From an uncultured Acetatifactor sp. (lineage in GTDB: Bacteria > Bacillota > Clostridia > Lachnospirales > Lachnospiraceae), in contig CALWRA010000013.1 in NCBI GenBank assembly GCA_944383825.1, positions 1 through 64,000 on the forward strand: a DNA stretch of 64,000 bases. Reading direction: 5' to 3'. The stretch's first letter is position 1; every line of letters starts with the position of its first letter. A program made the translations under genes and the position numbers. Below, piece after piece: positions 52,369 to 61,900 of the stretch. The notes below the pieces were generated by a model. It saw only the letters and a program-made list of their open reading frames with translations, had not been told where the DNA came from and searched no databases.

Positions 52369-53466
52369 ATGATTGAAGCAACGAATCTTACGAAAAAGTA
52401 TGGAGATCATTTGGCCGTAGATCATCTCTCTTTTCGGGTGGAAAAGGGACAGATCTACGGCTTTCTTGGGCCCAACGGCGCAGGAAAATCCACCACCATG
52501 AACATCCTCACAGGGTATCTTGCGGCTACGGAAGGCACTGTGACCATAAATGGAAAGGACATTCAGAAGGAGCCGGAGGAGGCTAAGCGTAATATTGGGT
52601 ATCTTCCGGAAATGCCGCCTCTTTATATGGAAATGACAGTGCAGGAATATCTGGCGTTTGTGGCGGAGCTAAAAAAAGTGCCAAAAAAGGATCGGGCAAG
52701 ACAGATTGCAGAGGTCATGGAAATGACTCAGATTGCGGATATGAAGGTTCGGCTTATCAAAAACCTTTCCAAGGGGTATCGCCAGAGGGTAGGGCTGGCT
52801 CAGGCGATTTTAGGCTATCCGGAGGTAATTATTCTGGATGAACCTACGGTGGGGCTTGACCCTAAACAAATCATTGAGATCCGAGACCTGATTCGCAGAC
52901 TCGGAGAAAATCATACGGTGATTTTAAGCTCTCATATTTTGTCCGAGGTAAGCGCCGTGTGCGACCATATCATGATTATTGCCCATGGAAAGCTGGTGGC
53001 CAGCGATTCTCCGGAAGGACTGCAAAGGCTTATGAGCGGTTCCATGGAAATTGAGCTGACTGCAAAGGGGGATGAAAAGCAGCTTTTCGGGGCCCTGTCG
53101 GAGCTGGAGGGAGTAGAGCATTTGGAAAGTATGGGAGATACAAAGGAAGGCTTTGCGAAGGTAAAAATTACCTCTAAAGATAATACGGATATACGGGAAA
53201 AGGTATTTTTTGCACTGGCGGAAGCCGGGTTGCCCATCATGGAAATGACCCACTTGGAAAAATCTCTGGAGGATATTTTCCTGGAGCTGACGGAAGATGT
53301 GAAGTCCCGGGAGCCTGCAAAAAAGAAGCTGTTTGCCCCCAGGGGAAGAAAAAAGCCGAATCCGGCACAAGAAACTGTACCGAGTGAGGATACGGAAGAG
53401 AAATCCTCATCCGGCAGAGGCGCTTTGGCAGAAGAGGTGAAAGAAACAGTGAAGGAGGGGAAATAA
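52369..53466 (+). CDS. ABC transporter ATP-binding protein (GldA-like)
   Basis: 365 residues from ATG 52369 (site GGAGG). Walker A FLGPNGAGKSTTMNILTG, signature LSKGYRQRVGLAQAI, Walker B VIILDEPTVGLD, H-loop LSSHILSEV. A DrrA/GldA-type C-terminal domain runs to about 310, then a low-complexity basic/acidic tail of about 50 residues. It is the intact first gene of a Gld-type transporter whose next two genes are broken, so it may be an orphan subunit. Confidence 0.93.
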   Translation: MIEATNLTKKYGDHLAVDHLSFRVEKGQIYGFLGPNGAGKSTTMNILTGYLAATEGTVTINGKDIQKEPEEAKRNIGYLPEMPPLYMEMTVQEYLAFVAELKKVPKKDRARQIAEVMEMTQIADMKVRLIKNLSKGYRQRVGLAQAILGYPEVIILDEPTVGLDPKQIIEIRDLIRRLGENHTVILSSHILSEVSAVCDHIMIIAHGKLVASDSPEGLQRLMSGSMEIELTAKGDEKQLFGALSELEGVEHLESMGDTKEGFAKVKITSKDNTDIREKVFFALAEAGLPIMEMTHLEKSLEDIFLELTEDVKSREPAKKKLFAPRGRKKPNPAQETVPSEDTEEKSSSGRGALAEEVKETVKEGK

Positions 53467-53467
53467 A

Positions 53468-54931
53468 ATGTTTGCGATTTATAAACGAGAATTAAAAGCT
53501 TATTTCCGCTCCTTTATCGGACTGCTTTTCATTGCGGTTACATTATTTTTCATCGGACTGTATTATACGGTTTATAACCTTTTAAACGGTTATCCCTACT
53601 TTGCCTATACCATGTCCAGCGTGATTTTTCTTTTTATGCTGAGTGTACCCATTCTCAGCATGCGGATTCTGGCAGAGGAAAAGAGAAGCAAATCCGATCA
53701 GCTGATTCTCACTGCACCGGTATCGGTGGGCGGTATTGTCATGGGGAAATTTCTGGCCTTGGTGACGATCTTTTTGATCCCCACGCTGATCAGCTGTATT
53801 TATCCGCTACTTATGTCAAGCTACGGAAGCGTGCCCATGGGCGAGGCGTATATTTCTATTTTGGGATTTTTCCTGTTTGGAGTGACCTCCATCGCCATAG
53901 GCGTATTCATTTCCTCTCTGACGGAAAGCCAGGTCATTGCGGCGGTTTTGAGCTTTGCAACGCTGTTTTTGGGATATATGATGTCCTCTATCTGCAGCAT
54001 CATTTCTTCCACAGGAAATCTGCTTACCACAGTGCTGGGCTGTTTTGATATGTACACCCCTTTTGCCAATCTTTTGGAGGGCACGCTGAACATAGGATCC
54101 ATTGTTTATTTTGTGTCCATTACGGCCCTTGCGTTGTTTTTGACCGTACAGTCCATCCAGAAAAGACGATACAGCGTATCTGTGAAGAATTTCAGCTTCA
54201 GCGCGTACAGCACTGGAATGATCGCCATAGCGGTTGCGATTGTGGTGGCGGCAAATCTTGTAATCGGAGAAATGCCATCAAGCTGGACGGCCATTGACCT
54301 GACCAGTGAAAAACTTTATTCTCTCACGGATCAGACCATAGAATTTGTTAATAATATGCAGGAGGATGTTACCATTTACGCCATTGTAAATGAGGACAGT
54401 CAGGACACAACTCTGGGACAGACCTTGCGGAGGTACGATGATCTGTCCGACCATATCACGGTAGAATATGTGGATCCCACAGTGAATCCCAGATTCCATA
54501 CGCAATATACGGACAGCGCAATTTCCATCAACAGTCTGATTGTAGTCAGCGATAAGAGAAACAGAGTCATTGACTACAGCGATATTTACGAAAGCAGCTT
54601 TGACTATTCCACCTATACCAGCACCACCACAGGGTATGATGGGGAAGGACAGATTACCAGCGCTCTGGACTACGTGCTTTCCGATGATTTGCCCAAGGTG
54701 TATATGACTGAGGGACACGGAGAATATACCCTCAGCGGCAGTTTCACGGATGCTCTCACAAAGGAAAATGTGGAATATGAAACGATTAACCTTATGGACT
54801 ACGACGCGGTGCCTGAGGATACGGCGTGTGTGATAATCAACGGGCCTCAGAGTGATTTCTCCTCCGATGATACAGAAAAGGTTATCAGCTATCTGGAAAG
54901 CGGCGGAAAGGTTATCTTGATCACGGGCTAA
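53468..54931 (+). pseudogene. Gld-type ABC permease/GldG fusion, 5' part (premature stop)
   Basis: 487 codons. Residues 1-245 form an ABC-2 permease with six membrane segments (YKRELKAYFRSFIGLLFIAV; RILAEEKRSKSDQLILTAP). A further helix at about 258-275 leads into the extracellular GldG-like domain (SSWTAIDLTSEKLYSLTDQT; DDLPKVYMTEGHGEYTLSG). It ends at TAA (54929-54931) immediately after SGGKVILITG, yet the same frame continues without a shift into the rest of the domain from 54932. The full-length product would be 703 residues. The permease half could still be made. The stop is a nonsense mutation or a sequence error. Confidence 0.85.
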
Positions 54932-55579
54932 ACGGGAACCGAAATGCCTAACAGAGATACCCTTTTGGAGTATATGGGAATAAGCGTGGCGGACGGTCTG
55001 ATTGTAGAGCAGGACCAGAATTATTACTACAGAAGCCCCTATTATCTGCTGCCGGATATGACCGCTGATACTTACACATCAGGAATCTACGGAAACTATT
55101 ACATTTTTGCTCCATACTCCCAGGGAATCCTTATTGCGGATGAGGAAGCGGCTGGAATGACCTACACTACCTTTCTGTCCACCTCCGAGAGCGCGTTTTC
55201 TAAGTTGGATATTTCCAATATGGAGAGCTTTGAAAAGAGCGAGGGTGATATTGACGGGCCCTTTGGGATAGGGGTGGAAGCCATAAAAGCCCTGGAGGAA
55301 GGCGAGGCAACCATGGTGGTGTACAGCTGTGATCAGATTTTTACGGATGATGCCAGCGCCATGGTGAGCGGAGCGAACATGACTTTGTTTGTAAATACAG
55401 TCAGCGGATTTGTGGATCATGAGATGAGCGTTTCCATTCCGGTAAAGAGCTATGAGGTTTCCTATTTGACAGTAACCCAGTACGATGCGGTGATGATCGG
55501 GCTTGTCACTACTGTGATTCTGCCTGTGGGTTGCCTGATTGTGGGCTTTGCGATCTGGTTTGGAAGGAGAAAACGCTGA
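54932..55579 (+). pseudogene. Gld-type ABC permease/GldG fusion, 3' part
   Basis: Same frame as the preceding 487 codons, beginning TGTEMPNRDTLLEYMGI. It completes the GldG-like extracellular domain and ends with a C-terminal membrane helix (VMIGLVTTVILPVGCLIVGF) and a basic tail (GRRKR). An ATG at 54944 could in theory start it alone, but it has no ribosome site and would lack a signal for export. Its stop overlaps the next ATG by one base. Confidence 0.82.
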
Positions 55580-56090
55580 TGAAAAAACAAAAAAGACAGA
55601 TGCTGATTCTGCTGGGAATTTTAGTGCTTTTGGGAGCAGGATTTTTTGCAGTGAGACAATATAACCAGAACCAGAGCCTACAACCCCAAGAGGAAACTCC
55701 TTTGAAAAGGAAGAGGATACCTGGTATGCTGCGGAGGATCATTCCCTAAATCTGGTACAGTCCAGCGTCAGCTACATGCTGACTGACGTGGCTCCGCTGA
55801 TTGCAGACCAGGTGATTGAAAATGTTACAGATATGTCCCAGTATGGTCTTGCGGAGCCCTCCCGGGCAATAAGCTTTGAGACGGCTTCGGAAAGCTATAT
55901 TTTTTATGTGGGAGATTATAATGATGTATCCGGCGTATATTATATCTGCAAGCCTTCCGAGACCACTGTATACGTAGTGCCGGCGCTGACGGTGAACGGC
56001 TTCAATTATACTTTGGAGGATCTGATTGAAGAGGAAGTAAGCACAGAGACGGAAGAAACTGCAGCGGCTGAGACCACGGAAACGGAATAA
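55579..56090 (+). pseudogene. DUF4340 protein, frameshifted
   Basis: The start overlaps the upstream stop (TGATG). Frame 1 gives a membrane helix (MLILLGILVLLGAGFFAV) and QNQSLQPQEETP, then drifts into nonsense and stops at 55749. The true continuation lies in another frame from about 55704: FEKEEDTWYAAEDHSL, VQSSVSYMLTDVAPL, YGLAEPSRAISFETASES, up to TETE at 56090. The segment between the helix and FEKEED is also shorter than I expect for DUF4340, so a small deletion caused the shift. DUF4340 proteins are regular partners of Gld-type transporters; two of the three genes of this system are therefore broken. Confidence 0.85.
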
Positions 56091-56110
56091 TATAAAAAAA
56101 GAAAATTACA

Positions 56111-56140
56111 TTGACTTTTTGCCGTAGGATGTGCTATAGT
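56111..56140 (+). promoter_or_regulatory. Promoter of the structured RNA / polyamine operon
   Basis: TTGACT (56111-56116), 18-bp spacer, TATAGT (56135-56140). Transcription should start near 56147. Confidence 0.8.
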
Positions 56141-56463
56141 ACGAGATGTATGGAAAACAGATTCAAAGAGTCTTCCATGCAAATATTTTTTCGGCAACTG
56201 TGGTTGCCTTATTGATTGAGTTAAAAGCTCAAATTTTATAAGTTGGTTACTATAAACCTGTGCGTCTGCACACCTAACTTGTGAAACGGTCAATAAGAGT
56301 AGTAAAAGTAAAATATTTGCTATATAGACTCTAAAAACCCAATATCTGTTGATTTCATACCATGAAAGCGCTGTTGGAAATAAATCTCCGTGTAGGAGAA
56401 TTTGGACCGGCAGCTGACAACACAGATGAACCAAGCAGGCAGCAGCGTACTGCCTGCTTTTTT
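56141..56463 (+). ncRNA. Unclassified structured RNA upstream of speD (leader or independent ncRNA)
   Basis: About 320 nt between a promoter and a terminator. 5' domain: AGAGTCT (56167-56173) pairs with AGACTCT (56326-56332). After a 5x5 internal loop, GCAAATATTTT (56179-56189) pairs with AAAATATTTGC (56310-56320). Inside are hairpin GGCAAC/GTTGCC (56193-56208) and stem TTATTGA/TCAATAA (56209-56215/56290-56296), which encloses hairpin TTGAG/CTCAA and stem AAGTT/AACTT (56240/56276) capped by TGTGC/GCACA. 3' domain: ATCTGT/ACAGAT (56344/56422) encloses TTTCAT/ATGAAA, CTGTTGG/CCGGCAG and TCTCC/GGAGA. I recognise no known riboswitch, 6S, SRP or RNase P signature. Position suggests control of polyamine synthesis; a trans-acting RNA is the alternative. 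Confidence 0.7.
56435..56463 (+). terminator. Terminator at the end of the structured RNA
   Basis: GCAGGCAG (56435-56442), 7-nt loop, CTGCCTGC (56450-56457), six T. It lies 80 bp before speD, so the operon must be reached by read-through or by a promoter after it. CCGGCAG at 56407-56413 could alternatively pair with the CTGCC of its 3' arm. Confidence 0.88.
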
Positions 56464-56543
56464 GCGCGGAAATTTTCTGCGCGGTAAAAGCTCCCAAGGC
56501 AGCAATTTTTCCGCGTATAAACAGAGGCAAGGAAGGGAAAACC

Positions 56544-57302
56544 ATGGGCGAGAAAATCACATTATACGGCTTTAACAATTTAACGAAATCCCTGAGCTTT
56601 AATATTTATGATGTCTGCTATGCAAAGACGCAGAGGGAGCAGAAGGATTATATCGCTTATATCGATAAACAGTATAATTCAGAACGTCTAACTAATATCC
56701 TCACGAATGTTACAGATATGATTGGTGCGAATGTTCTGAATATTTCCAGCCAGGATTATGAACCCCAGGGCTCTTCGGTCACGATTCTCATTGCCGAGGA
56801 AAGCATGATCCCCGCAGGGGATACCACGGTAGCGCATTTGGATAAGAGCCACATTACTGTGCATACTTATCCGGAATATCATCCTGAGACATATCTTGCT
56901 ACCTTCCGGGTGGATATTGACGTGGCCACCTGCGGGGAGATTACGCCGCTTTCCACGCTGGATTATCTGATTGGCTCTTTTGATTCGGACATTATCACCA
57001 TGGATTATCGGGTGAGAGGCTTTACCCGGGATGTGAGCGGTCATAAGCTGTTTATGGATCACCATATGACCTCTATACAGGATTATATAAATGATGAAAC
57101 GCTTCGCCGTTATGATGCGGTGGACATCAATGTATATGAAGCAAATATTTTTCATACTAAGATGCTGATTAAGGAGGTGGATCTGCAGAATTACCTGTTT
57201 AACAGCGACGTGTATGAACTGCCGCCCAAGACGCGGCTTGAAATTATGGATAATCTGCGCCGGGAAATGATTGAAATATTCAGTGGGAGAAATATTTACT
57301 GA
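56544..57302 (+). CDS. speD: S-adenosylmethionine decarboxylase proenzyme (E. coli-type)
   Basis: 252 residues, the long bacterial class (about 264 in E. coli). [20 protein letters not shown] at the N-terminus, the self-cleavage site [13 protein letters not shown] with S102 becoming the pyruvoyl group, and [44 protein letters not shown]. It makes decarboxylated SAM, the aminopropyl donor for SpeE. Start after GGAAGGG. It is the first protein gene after the structured RNA. Confidence 0.95.
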   Translation: MGEKITLYGFNNLTKSLSFNIYDVCYAKTQREQKDYIAYIDKQYNSERLTNILTNVTDMIGANVLNISSQDYEPQGSSVTILIAEESMIPAGDTTVAHLDKSHITVHTYPEYHPETYLATFRVDIDVATCGEITPLSTLDYLIGSFDSDIITMDYRVRGFTRDVSGHKLFMDHHMTSIQDYINDETLRRYDAVDINVYEANIFHTKMLIKEVDLQNYLFNSDVYELPPKTRLEIMDNLRREMIEIFSGRNIY

Positions 57303-57382
57303 AAAAATCCTTTTAGCCGGGAAAGATAAACGCGCCGGATCGAGTATTCTATGTGTGAGGCACAAAAAGGAGCGGTGATATT

Positions 57383-58843
57383 ATGGGGAGATTTAATCAG
57401 TCCAAAGCGCCCATATATGATGCGCTGGTGGAGTTTCGGCAAAACAGAATCGTGCCCTTTGATGTTCCGGGACATAAGCGAGGGAGAGGAAATCCTGAGC
57501 TGGTGGAGCTTTTGGGCCAGCAGTGTGTGGGGATTGATGTGAATTCCATGAAGCCGTTGGATAATCTCTGCCATCCCGTATCCGTGATAAGAGAGGCGGA
57601 GGAGATGGCGGCGGAGGCCTTTGGAGCGGCCTATGCTTTTTTGATGGTGGGAGGCACAACTTCTTCTGTGCAGAGTATGGTGTTCAGCACTTGTAAAAAG
57701 GGTGATAAAATCATTCTGCCGCGGAATGTGCACAGAAGCGTTATTAATGCACTGGTGGTGAACGGCGCCGCGCCGATTTACGTAGATCCTGAGATGGACA
57801 GACGACTGGGGATCGCTCTGGGGATGAAGGTAACTCAGGTGGAGAAGGCCATCCGCGAAAACCCGGATGCGGTGGCGGTTTTGGTAAATAATCCCACATA
57901 TTACGGCATTTGCTCCGATTTAAAGAGTATTGTGAAATTGGCTCACGCCCACGGTATGAAAGTACTGGCGGACGAGGCCCACGGTACGCATTTCTATTTT
58001 GGAGAAAGTATGCCTCTGTCGGCCATGGCCGCGGGAGCGGATATGTCTGCAGTGAGCATGCATAAGTCAGGCGGCAGCCTGACCCAAAGCTCCTTTCTGC
58101 TCACGGGACCGAATATGAATCCTGGTTATGTGCGCCAGATCATTAATCTGACCCAGACCACCAGCGCTTCTTATTTATTGCTGGCAAGTCTGGATATTTC
58201 CAGAAGGAATCTGGCGCTGCGGGGAAAAGAGGAGTTCGCAAAGGTGACCGCCCTTGCGGAGTATGCCAGAGAGGAGATCAATAAAATCGGAGGATATTAT
58301 GCATATACTGCGGACTTAATAAATGGGGACAGCATTTATGACTTTGACAGAACGAAGCTTACTGTGAATACTCTGGGAGTGGGACTGGCGGGAATTGAGG
58401 TTTATGATCTGCTGAGGGACGAATACGACATTCAGACGGAGCTTGGAGATATTGCCAATATTCTGGCGTATATTTCTATTGGAGACCGAGAGCGCGACAT
58501 AGAGAGGCTGGTCAGCGCCATGTCGGAGATCAAACGTAAGTACGGAGGGGACGGAGCGGGAATGTTTACTCAGGAGTACATTGATCCCAGAGTGGCAGTG
58601 TCGCCCCAGGACGCTTTCTATGCGGAAAAGGAATCGCTGCCTCTTGCGCAGACGAAAGGAAGGGTCTGCGGCGAATTTGTCATGTGCTATCCCCCTGGGA
58701 TTCCCATATTGGCTCCTGGGGAGGAAATTACTGAGGAAATTCTTGACTATATCCGGTACGCAAAGGAAAAAGGCTGCTCCATGACTGGACCGGAGGATGC
58801 GGCCATTGAACGACTGAACGTACTTCGGGAGGTCTGGGCTTAA
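57383..58843 (+). CDS. Orn/Lys/Arg decarboxylase, fold-I PLP enzyme
   Basis: 486 residues, the short aspartate-aminotransferase-fold class of Firmicutes. YDALVEFRQNRIVPFDVPGH at the N-terminus, VGGTTSSVQSMVFS, VLADEAHGTHFYFGE, and PLP lysine K228 in SMHKSGGSLTQSS. The C-terminal domain includes YPPGIPILAPGEEIT. In polyamine clusters such enzymes are usually arginine decarboxylases feeding agmatine, but ornithine or lysine cannot be excluded from sequence. It lies between speD and speE. Confidence 0.93.
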   Translation: MGRFNQSKAPIYDALVEFRQNRIVPFDVPGHKRGRGNPELVELLGQQCVGIDVNSMKPLDNLCHPVSVIREAEEMAAEAFGAAYAFLMVGGTTSSVQSMVFSTCKKGDKIILPRNVHRSVINALVVNGAAPIYVDPEMDRRLGIALGMKVTQVEKAIRENPDAVAVLVNNPTYYGICSDLKSIVKLAHAHGMKVLADEAHGTHFYFGESMPLSAMAAGADMSAVSMHKSGGSLTQSSFLLTGPNMNPGYVRQIINLTQTTSASYLLLASLDISRRNLALRGKEEFAKVTALAEYAREEINKIGGYYAYTADLINGDSIYDFDRTKLTVNTLGVGLAGIEVYDLLRDEYDIQTELGDIANILAYISIGDRERDIERLVSAMSEIKRKYGGDGAGMFTQEYIDPRVAVSPQDAFYAEKESLPLAQTKGRVCGEFVMCYPPGIPILAPGEEITEEILDYIRYAKEKGCSMTGPEDAAIERLNVLREVWA

Positions 58844-58932
58844 CCGCTGTCCGGAATTCGCCGGGCCTTGAGCAGAGGTCGGAATGAATAAAGAAAAGCA
58901 AAGCGGAAAACAGGAAAGGGCAGGACAACAGT

Positions 58933-59796
58933 ATGGAATTATGGTTTTCAGAACCGCATACCCCTGACGTGAAGCTGTCTATCAGGGTGGATAAGCAGCT
59001 TTACAGCGGGCAGAGTGAGTTTCAGAGAATCGATGTTTTTGAGTCGAAAGAATTCGGGCGGTTTCTTACTCTGGATGGCTTTTTGATGTTAACGGAGAAG
59101 GATGAATTTATTTATCATGAAATGATTACTCATGTGCCCATGGCAGTTCATCCCAATGTAAAAAAAGCGCTTGTGATCGGAGCCGGGGATGGAGGCGTTA
59201 TCAGAGAGCTGACCAGATACTCGGACATAGAGCGGATAGATATGGTGGAGATTGATGAACTGGTGGTGGAGGTCTGTAAAAAATATCTGCCCCGGACAGC
59301 TTGCAGACTGGAAGATGAGCGGGTATCCATCTACTATGAGGATGGTCTCCGGTTTATCCGCTCTAAGGAAAACGAGTATGATTTGATTATTGTAGATTCC
59401 ACAGATCCTTTCGGACCGGGGGAGGGGCTGTTTACCAAAGAATTTTACGGCAACTGTTATAAGGCTCTGCGGGAAGACGGCATTATGGTAAATCAGCATG
59501 AGAGTCCATTTTATGAGGCCGACGCCACTGCCTGTAAGCGGGCTCACAAGCGCATTGTGGAAAGCTTTCCCATAAGCCGGGTATATCAGGTGCATATCCC
59601 CACTTACCCTTCAGGGCACTGGCTCTTTGGATTCGCCTCCAAGAAATATCATCCGATTCATGATTTACATGGGGCGGCCTGGAAGCTTTTAGGAATAGAC
59701 ACCAGATATTATACGCCTAAGCTTCACCAGGGATCCTTTTATCTTCCGGCCTATGTGGAGGATCTTCTGCGAAGCGTGGAGGGAAGAAACCAATGA
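58933..59796 (+). CDS. speE: Spermidine synthase
   Basis: 287 residues. N-terminal beta domain (ELWFSEPHTPDVKLSIRVDK), then the methyltransferase fold: LVIGAGDGGVIRELTRY (aminopropyl donor site), MVEIDELVVEVCKKYLP, IIVDSTDPFGPGEGLFTKEF (catalytic aspartate) and WLFGFASKKYHP. It transfers the aminopropyl group of decarboxylated SAM to putrescine. AGGAAAGGGCAGG precedes the ATG. It functions with speD two genes upstream. Confidence 0.95.
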   Translation: MELWFSEPHTPDVKLSIRVDKQLYSGQSEFQRIDVFESKEFGRFLTLDGFLMLTEKDEFIYHEMITHVPMAVHPNVKKALVIGAGDGGVIRELTRYSDIERIDMVEIDELVVEVCKKYLPRTACRLEDERVSIYYEDGLRFIRSKENEYDLIIVDSTDPFGPGEGLFTKEFYGNCYKALREDGIMVNQHESPFYEADATACKRAHKRIVESFPISRVYQVHIPTYPSGHWLFGFASKKYHPIHDLHGAAWKLLGIDTRYYTPKLHQGSFYLPAYVEDLLRSVEGRNQ

Positions 59797-59836
59797 AAAT
59801 ACGAAATAATTGAATTGGCGAAAGGAGTGCGGGAAA

Positions 59837-59975
59837 ATGCTGTAATTCAAATATGATACACAGCTTTTGATTGAAGGAAGGGATCTGGACGAGGATGTGA
59901 TCAGTGAGTACTTCAGAAATCTATGATATAGTGGTGGAAGATATGGACAGGCAGGCCAGAGGGCTGCATGAATAA
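59837..59975 (+). pseudogene. Decayed 45-codon ORF between speE and carboxyspermidine dehydrogenase
   Basis: An ideal site (AAAGGAG, 59820s) precedes ATG CTG TAA, after which the frame reads FKYDTQLLIEGRDLDEDVIS, EYFRNL and stops. One base over, it continues DIVVEDMDRQARGLHE and stops at 59975. The 139-nt length equals 46 codons plus one base. Reading through suggests a small acidic protein broken by one nonsense codon and one single-base insertion. I do not recognise the family. Confidence 0.5.
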
Positions 59976-60004
59976 AAAACAAAAACTTTAATACGGAGGA
60001 TCAT

Positions 60005-61264
60005 ATGGGAAAAATTTTAATTATCGGCTGCGGAGGCGTGGCAGGAGTGGCAATTCAGAAATGTGCGAAATGTGCGGAGACTTTTGAAGAGATCTGCATT
60101 GCCAGCCGTACTCTCAGCAAATGCCAGACGTTAAAGGAAAAAATTGAAAAGACCACAAAGGCGGTGATCACCGTCGAACAGGTTGACGCGGACAAATCCT
60201 ACGAGGTTGAGGCGTTGATCAAGAAGGTTTCTCCTGATCTGGTGTTGAATCTGGCGCTGCCTTATCAGGATCTTTCCATTATGGACGCATGCCTTGCCTG
60301 TGGGGTGGATTATGTGGATACCGCAAATTATGAGGCGGAAGATACGGAGGATCCCGAATGGAGGGCAGTGTACGAAAAGCGCTGTAAGGAGGAGGGATTT
60401 ACGGCTTACTTTGATTATTCCTGGCAGTGGGCTTATCGGGAGCGTTTTGAAAAGGCGGGCATTACCGGCATTTTGGGAAGCGGCTTCGATCCCGGAGTTA
60501 CCAGCGTTTTTTCCGCTTATGCGCTGAAGCACTACTTTGATGAAATTCATTATATTGATATTTTGGACTGCAACGGCGGGGACCATGGATACCCCTTTGC
60601 CACTAATTTTAATCCGGAGATTAATCTGCGAGAGGTTTCGGCAAACGGATCCTATTGGGAGAATGGCCATTGGGTGGAGACTAAGCCCATGGAGATCAAG
60701 AGGGTGTATGATTTTGACCAGGTGGGGCAGAAGGATATGTACCTGCTGCATCATGAGGAGATTGAATCGCTTGCTAAGAATATTCCCGGCGTAAAGCGAA
60801 TTCGCTTTTTCATGACCTTTGGACAGAGCTATTTGACACATATGCAATGCCTGGAAAATGTTGGGATGCTCAGGACTGATCCGGTGATGTTTGAGGGAAA
60901 GGAGATCGTACCCATACAGTTTTTGAAGGCGCTCCTTCCGGATCCTGCGTCCCTTGGACCAAGAACAGTAGGAAAAACAAATATCGGCTGTATTTTCACG
61001 GGAGTGAAAGAGGGAAAAGTAAGAACCGTTTACATTTACAATGTCTGCGATCACCAGGAGTGTTTCAAGGAGGTGGGTTCTCAGGCTGTTTCCTATACCA
61101 CAGGCGTTCCGGCGATGATCGGTGCGAAGCTTGTCATGGATGGCCTTTGGAAAAAGCCCGGCGTGTTCAATCTGGAGGAGCTTGATCCGGATCCTTTTAT
61201 GGAAGCATTAAATAAATATGGCCTTCCCTGGAAGGTAGAAGAAAATCCTGTGCTGGTTGAATAA
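60005..61264 (+). CDS. Carboxynorspermidine/carboxyspermidine dehydrogenase (saccharopine dehydrogenase family)
   Basis: 419 residues. Rossmann start KILIIGCGGVAGVAIQKCAK binds NADPH; VNLALPYQDLSIMDACLACG, YVDTANYEAEDTEDPEW and GILGSGFDPGVTSVFSAYAL are typical of the Lys1-like CASDH group rather than true saccharopine dehydrogenases. It reductively condenses aspartate beta-semialdehyde with putrescine to give carboxyspermidine. nspC, encoding the next step, lies 1.8 kb downstream. TACGGAGG precedes the ATG. The terminator hairpin overlaps its stop codon. Confidence 0.93.
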   Translation: MGKILIIGCGGVAGVAIQKCAKCAETFEEICIASRTLSKCQTLKEKIEKTTKAVITVEQVDADKSYEVEALIKKVSPDLVLNLALPYQDLSIMDACLACGVDYVDTANYEAEDTEDPEWRAVYEKRCKEEGFTAYFDYSWQWAYRERFEKAGITGILGSGFDPGVTSVFSAYALKHYFDEIHYIDILDCNGGDHGYPFATNFNPEINLREVSANGSYWENGHWVETKPMEIKRVYDFDQVGQKDMYLLHHEEIESLAKNIPGVKRIRFFMTFGQSYLTHMQCLENVGMLRTDPVMFEGKEIVPIQFLKALLPDPASLGPRTVGKTNIGCIFTGVKEGKVRTVYIYNVCDHQECFKEVGSQAVSYTTGVPAMIGAKLVMDGLWKKPGVFNLEELDPDPFMEALNKYGLPWKVEENPVLVE

Positions 61265-61280
61265 CCGGCGCAGGATTTTT
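61244..61280 (+). terminator. Terminator overlapping the carboxyspermidine dehydrogenase stop
   Basis: AATCCTGTGCTGGTT (61244-61258), loop GAAT, AACCGGCGCAGGATT (61263-61277), then T. The 15-bp stem has two G-T pairs and includes the last codons. Confidence 0.85.
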
Positions 61281-61305
61281 GCCATACGTTTCAGAGTATT
61301 TTTGC

Positions 61306-61701
61306 TTACGCCGTACCTGAACTGGGCTCCCCGTTGAGGGCGCTAAGATTTTCCTGAGTTTTACAGCGGATTTTGTGACGAAGATAGTCCAGACATTCCA
61401 GTTGCTGTTCATGGAAATGTATCTCGTCCAATGCATCGGCCCTCTTTCTGTCCAGAATACGCAGACGTTCCTCCTGTGTGGCATTTTCCTCCAGCATCAG
61501 GCGCATGTAATCTTCAATTTCCTCCGGGGTAAAGCCTGTGTGATGCAGTGTCATAATCAGACTGAGATTTTTCAGGTCAGAGTCATCATATTGCCATGCG
61601 CCCATAATTTTTTTCACTGCTCCGCAAAGTCCCAGTTTTTCGTATTCCCTCAATATCTCAGGAGGAATCTTATATTGTTCACTGGCTTCATTCATTGTCA
61701 T
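61306..61701 (-). CDS. MerR-like transcriptional regulator
   Basis: 131 residues from ATG 61701 (MTMNEASEQYKIPPEILREY). A start at 61758 also has a good site (CAGGAG) and would add 19 residues, but the added part does not resemble MerR N-termini. Helix-turn-helix then wing (EKLGLCGAVKKIMGAWQYDD), DLKNLSLIMTLHHTGFTPEE and a C-terminal dimerisation helix. No metal-binding cysteine pattern. It is transcribed against carboxyspermidine dehydrogenase and divergently from the LysO genes, which it may control. Confidence 0.82.
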   Translation of the reverse strand: MTMNEASEQYKIPPEILREYEKLGLCGAVKKIMGAWQYDDSDLKNLSLIMTLHHTGFTPEEIEDYMRLMLEENATQEERLRILDRKRADALDEIHFHEQQLECLDYLRHKIRCKTQENLSALNGEPSSGTA

Positions 61702-61900
61702 TCCAACGCCCTCTTTCTCTAAAATCGAAAACAGCAGGAAACTTTCGAGTACCTTCATTGTAACTCCTGTAACATAACATAGCTAATACTTATAATGAAT
61801 GAATAGAAATGCTTCACAAATATTTCTTCTCAACTCAAGCAGAATAAAAAATGCTGGAACTTTTGGCGGCGTCCTGCCTTAAGGCTCTGGTAAACAGGGA

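Noticed and set aside
56400..56463. T-box-like reading of the speD leader (TTTGGACCGG followed by a terminator)
   Set aside because: The conserved T-box sequence and the specifier stem are not present; only a superficial TGGACC resemblance.
54929..59845. Stop-codon recoding: two TAA codons (54929, 59843) where tyrosine would fit
   Set aside because: Many intact genes here end in TAA, and the other lesions nearby are frameshifts, so ordinary mutation is the simpler explanation.
60131..61054. 307-codon minus-strand open frame
   Set aside because: Antisense shadow of the carboxyspermidine dehydrogenase gene.
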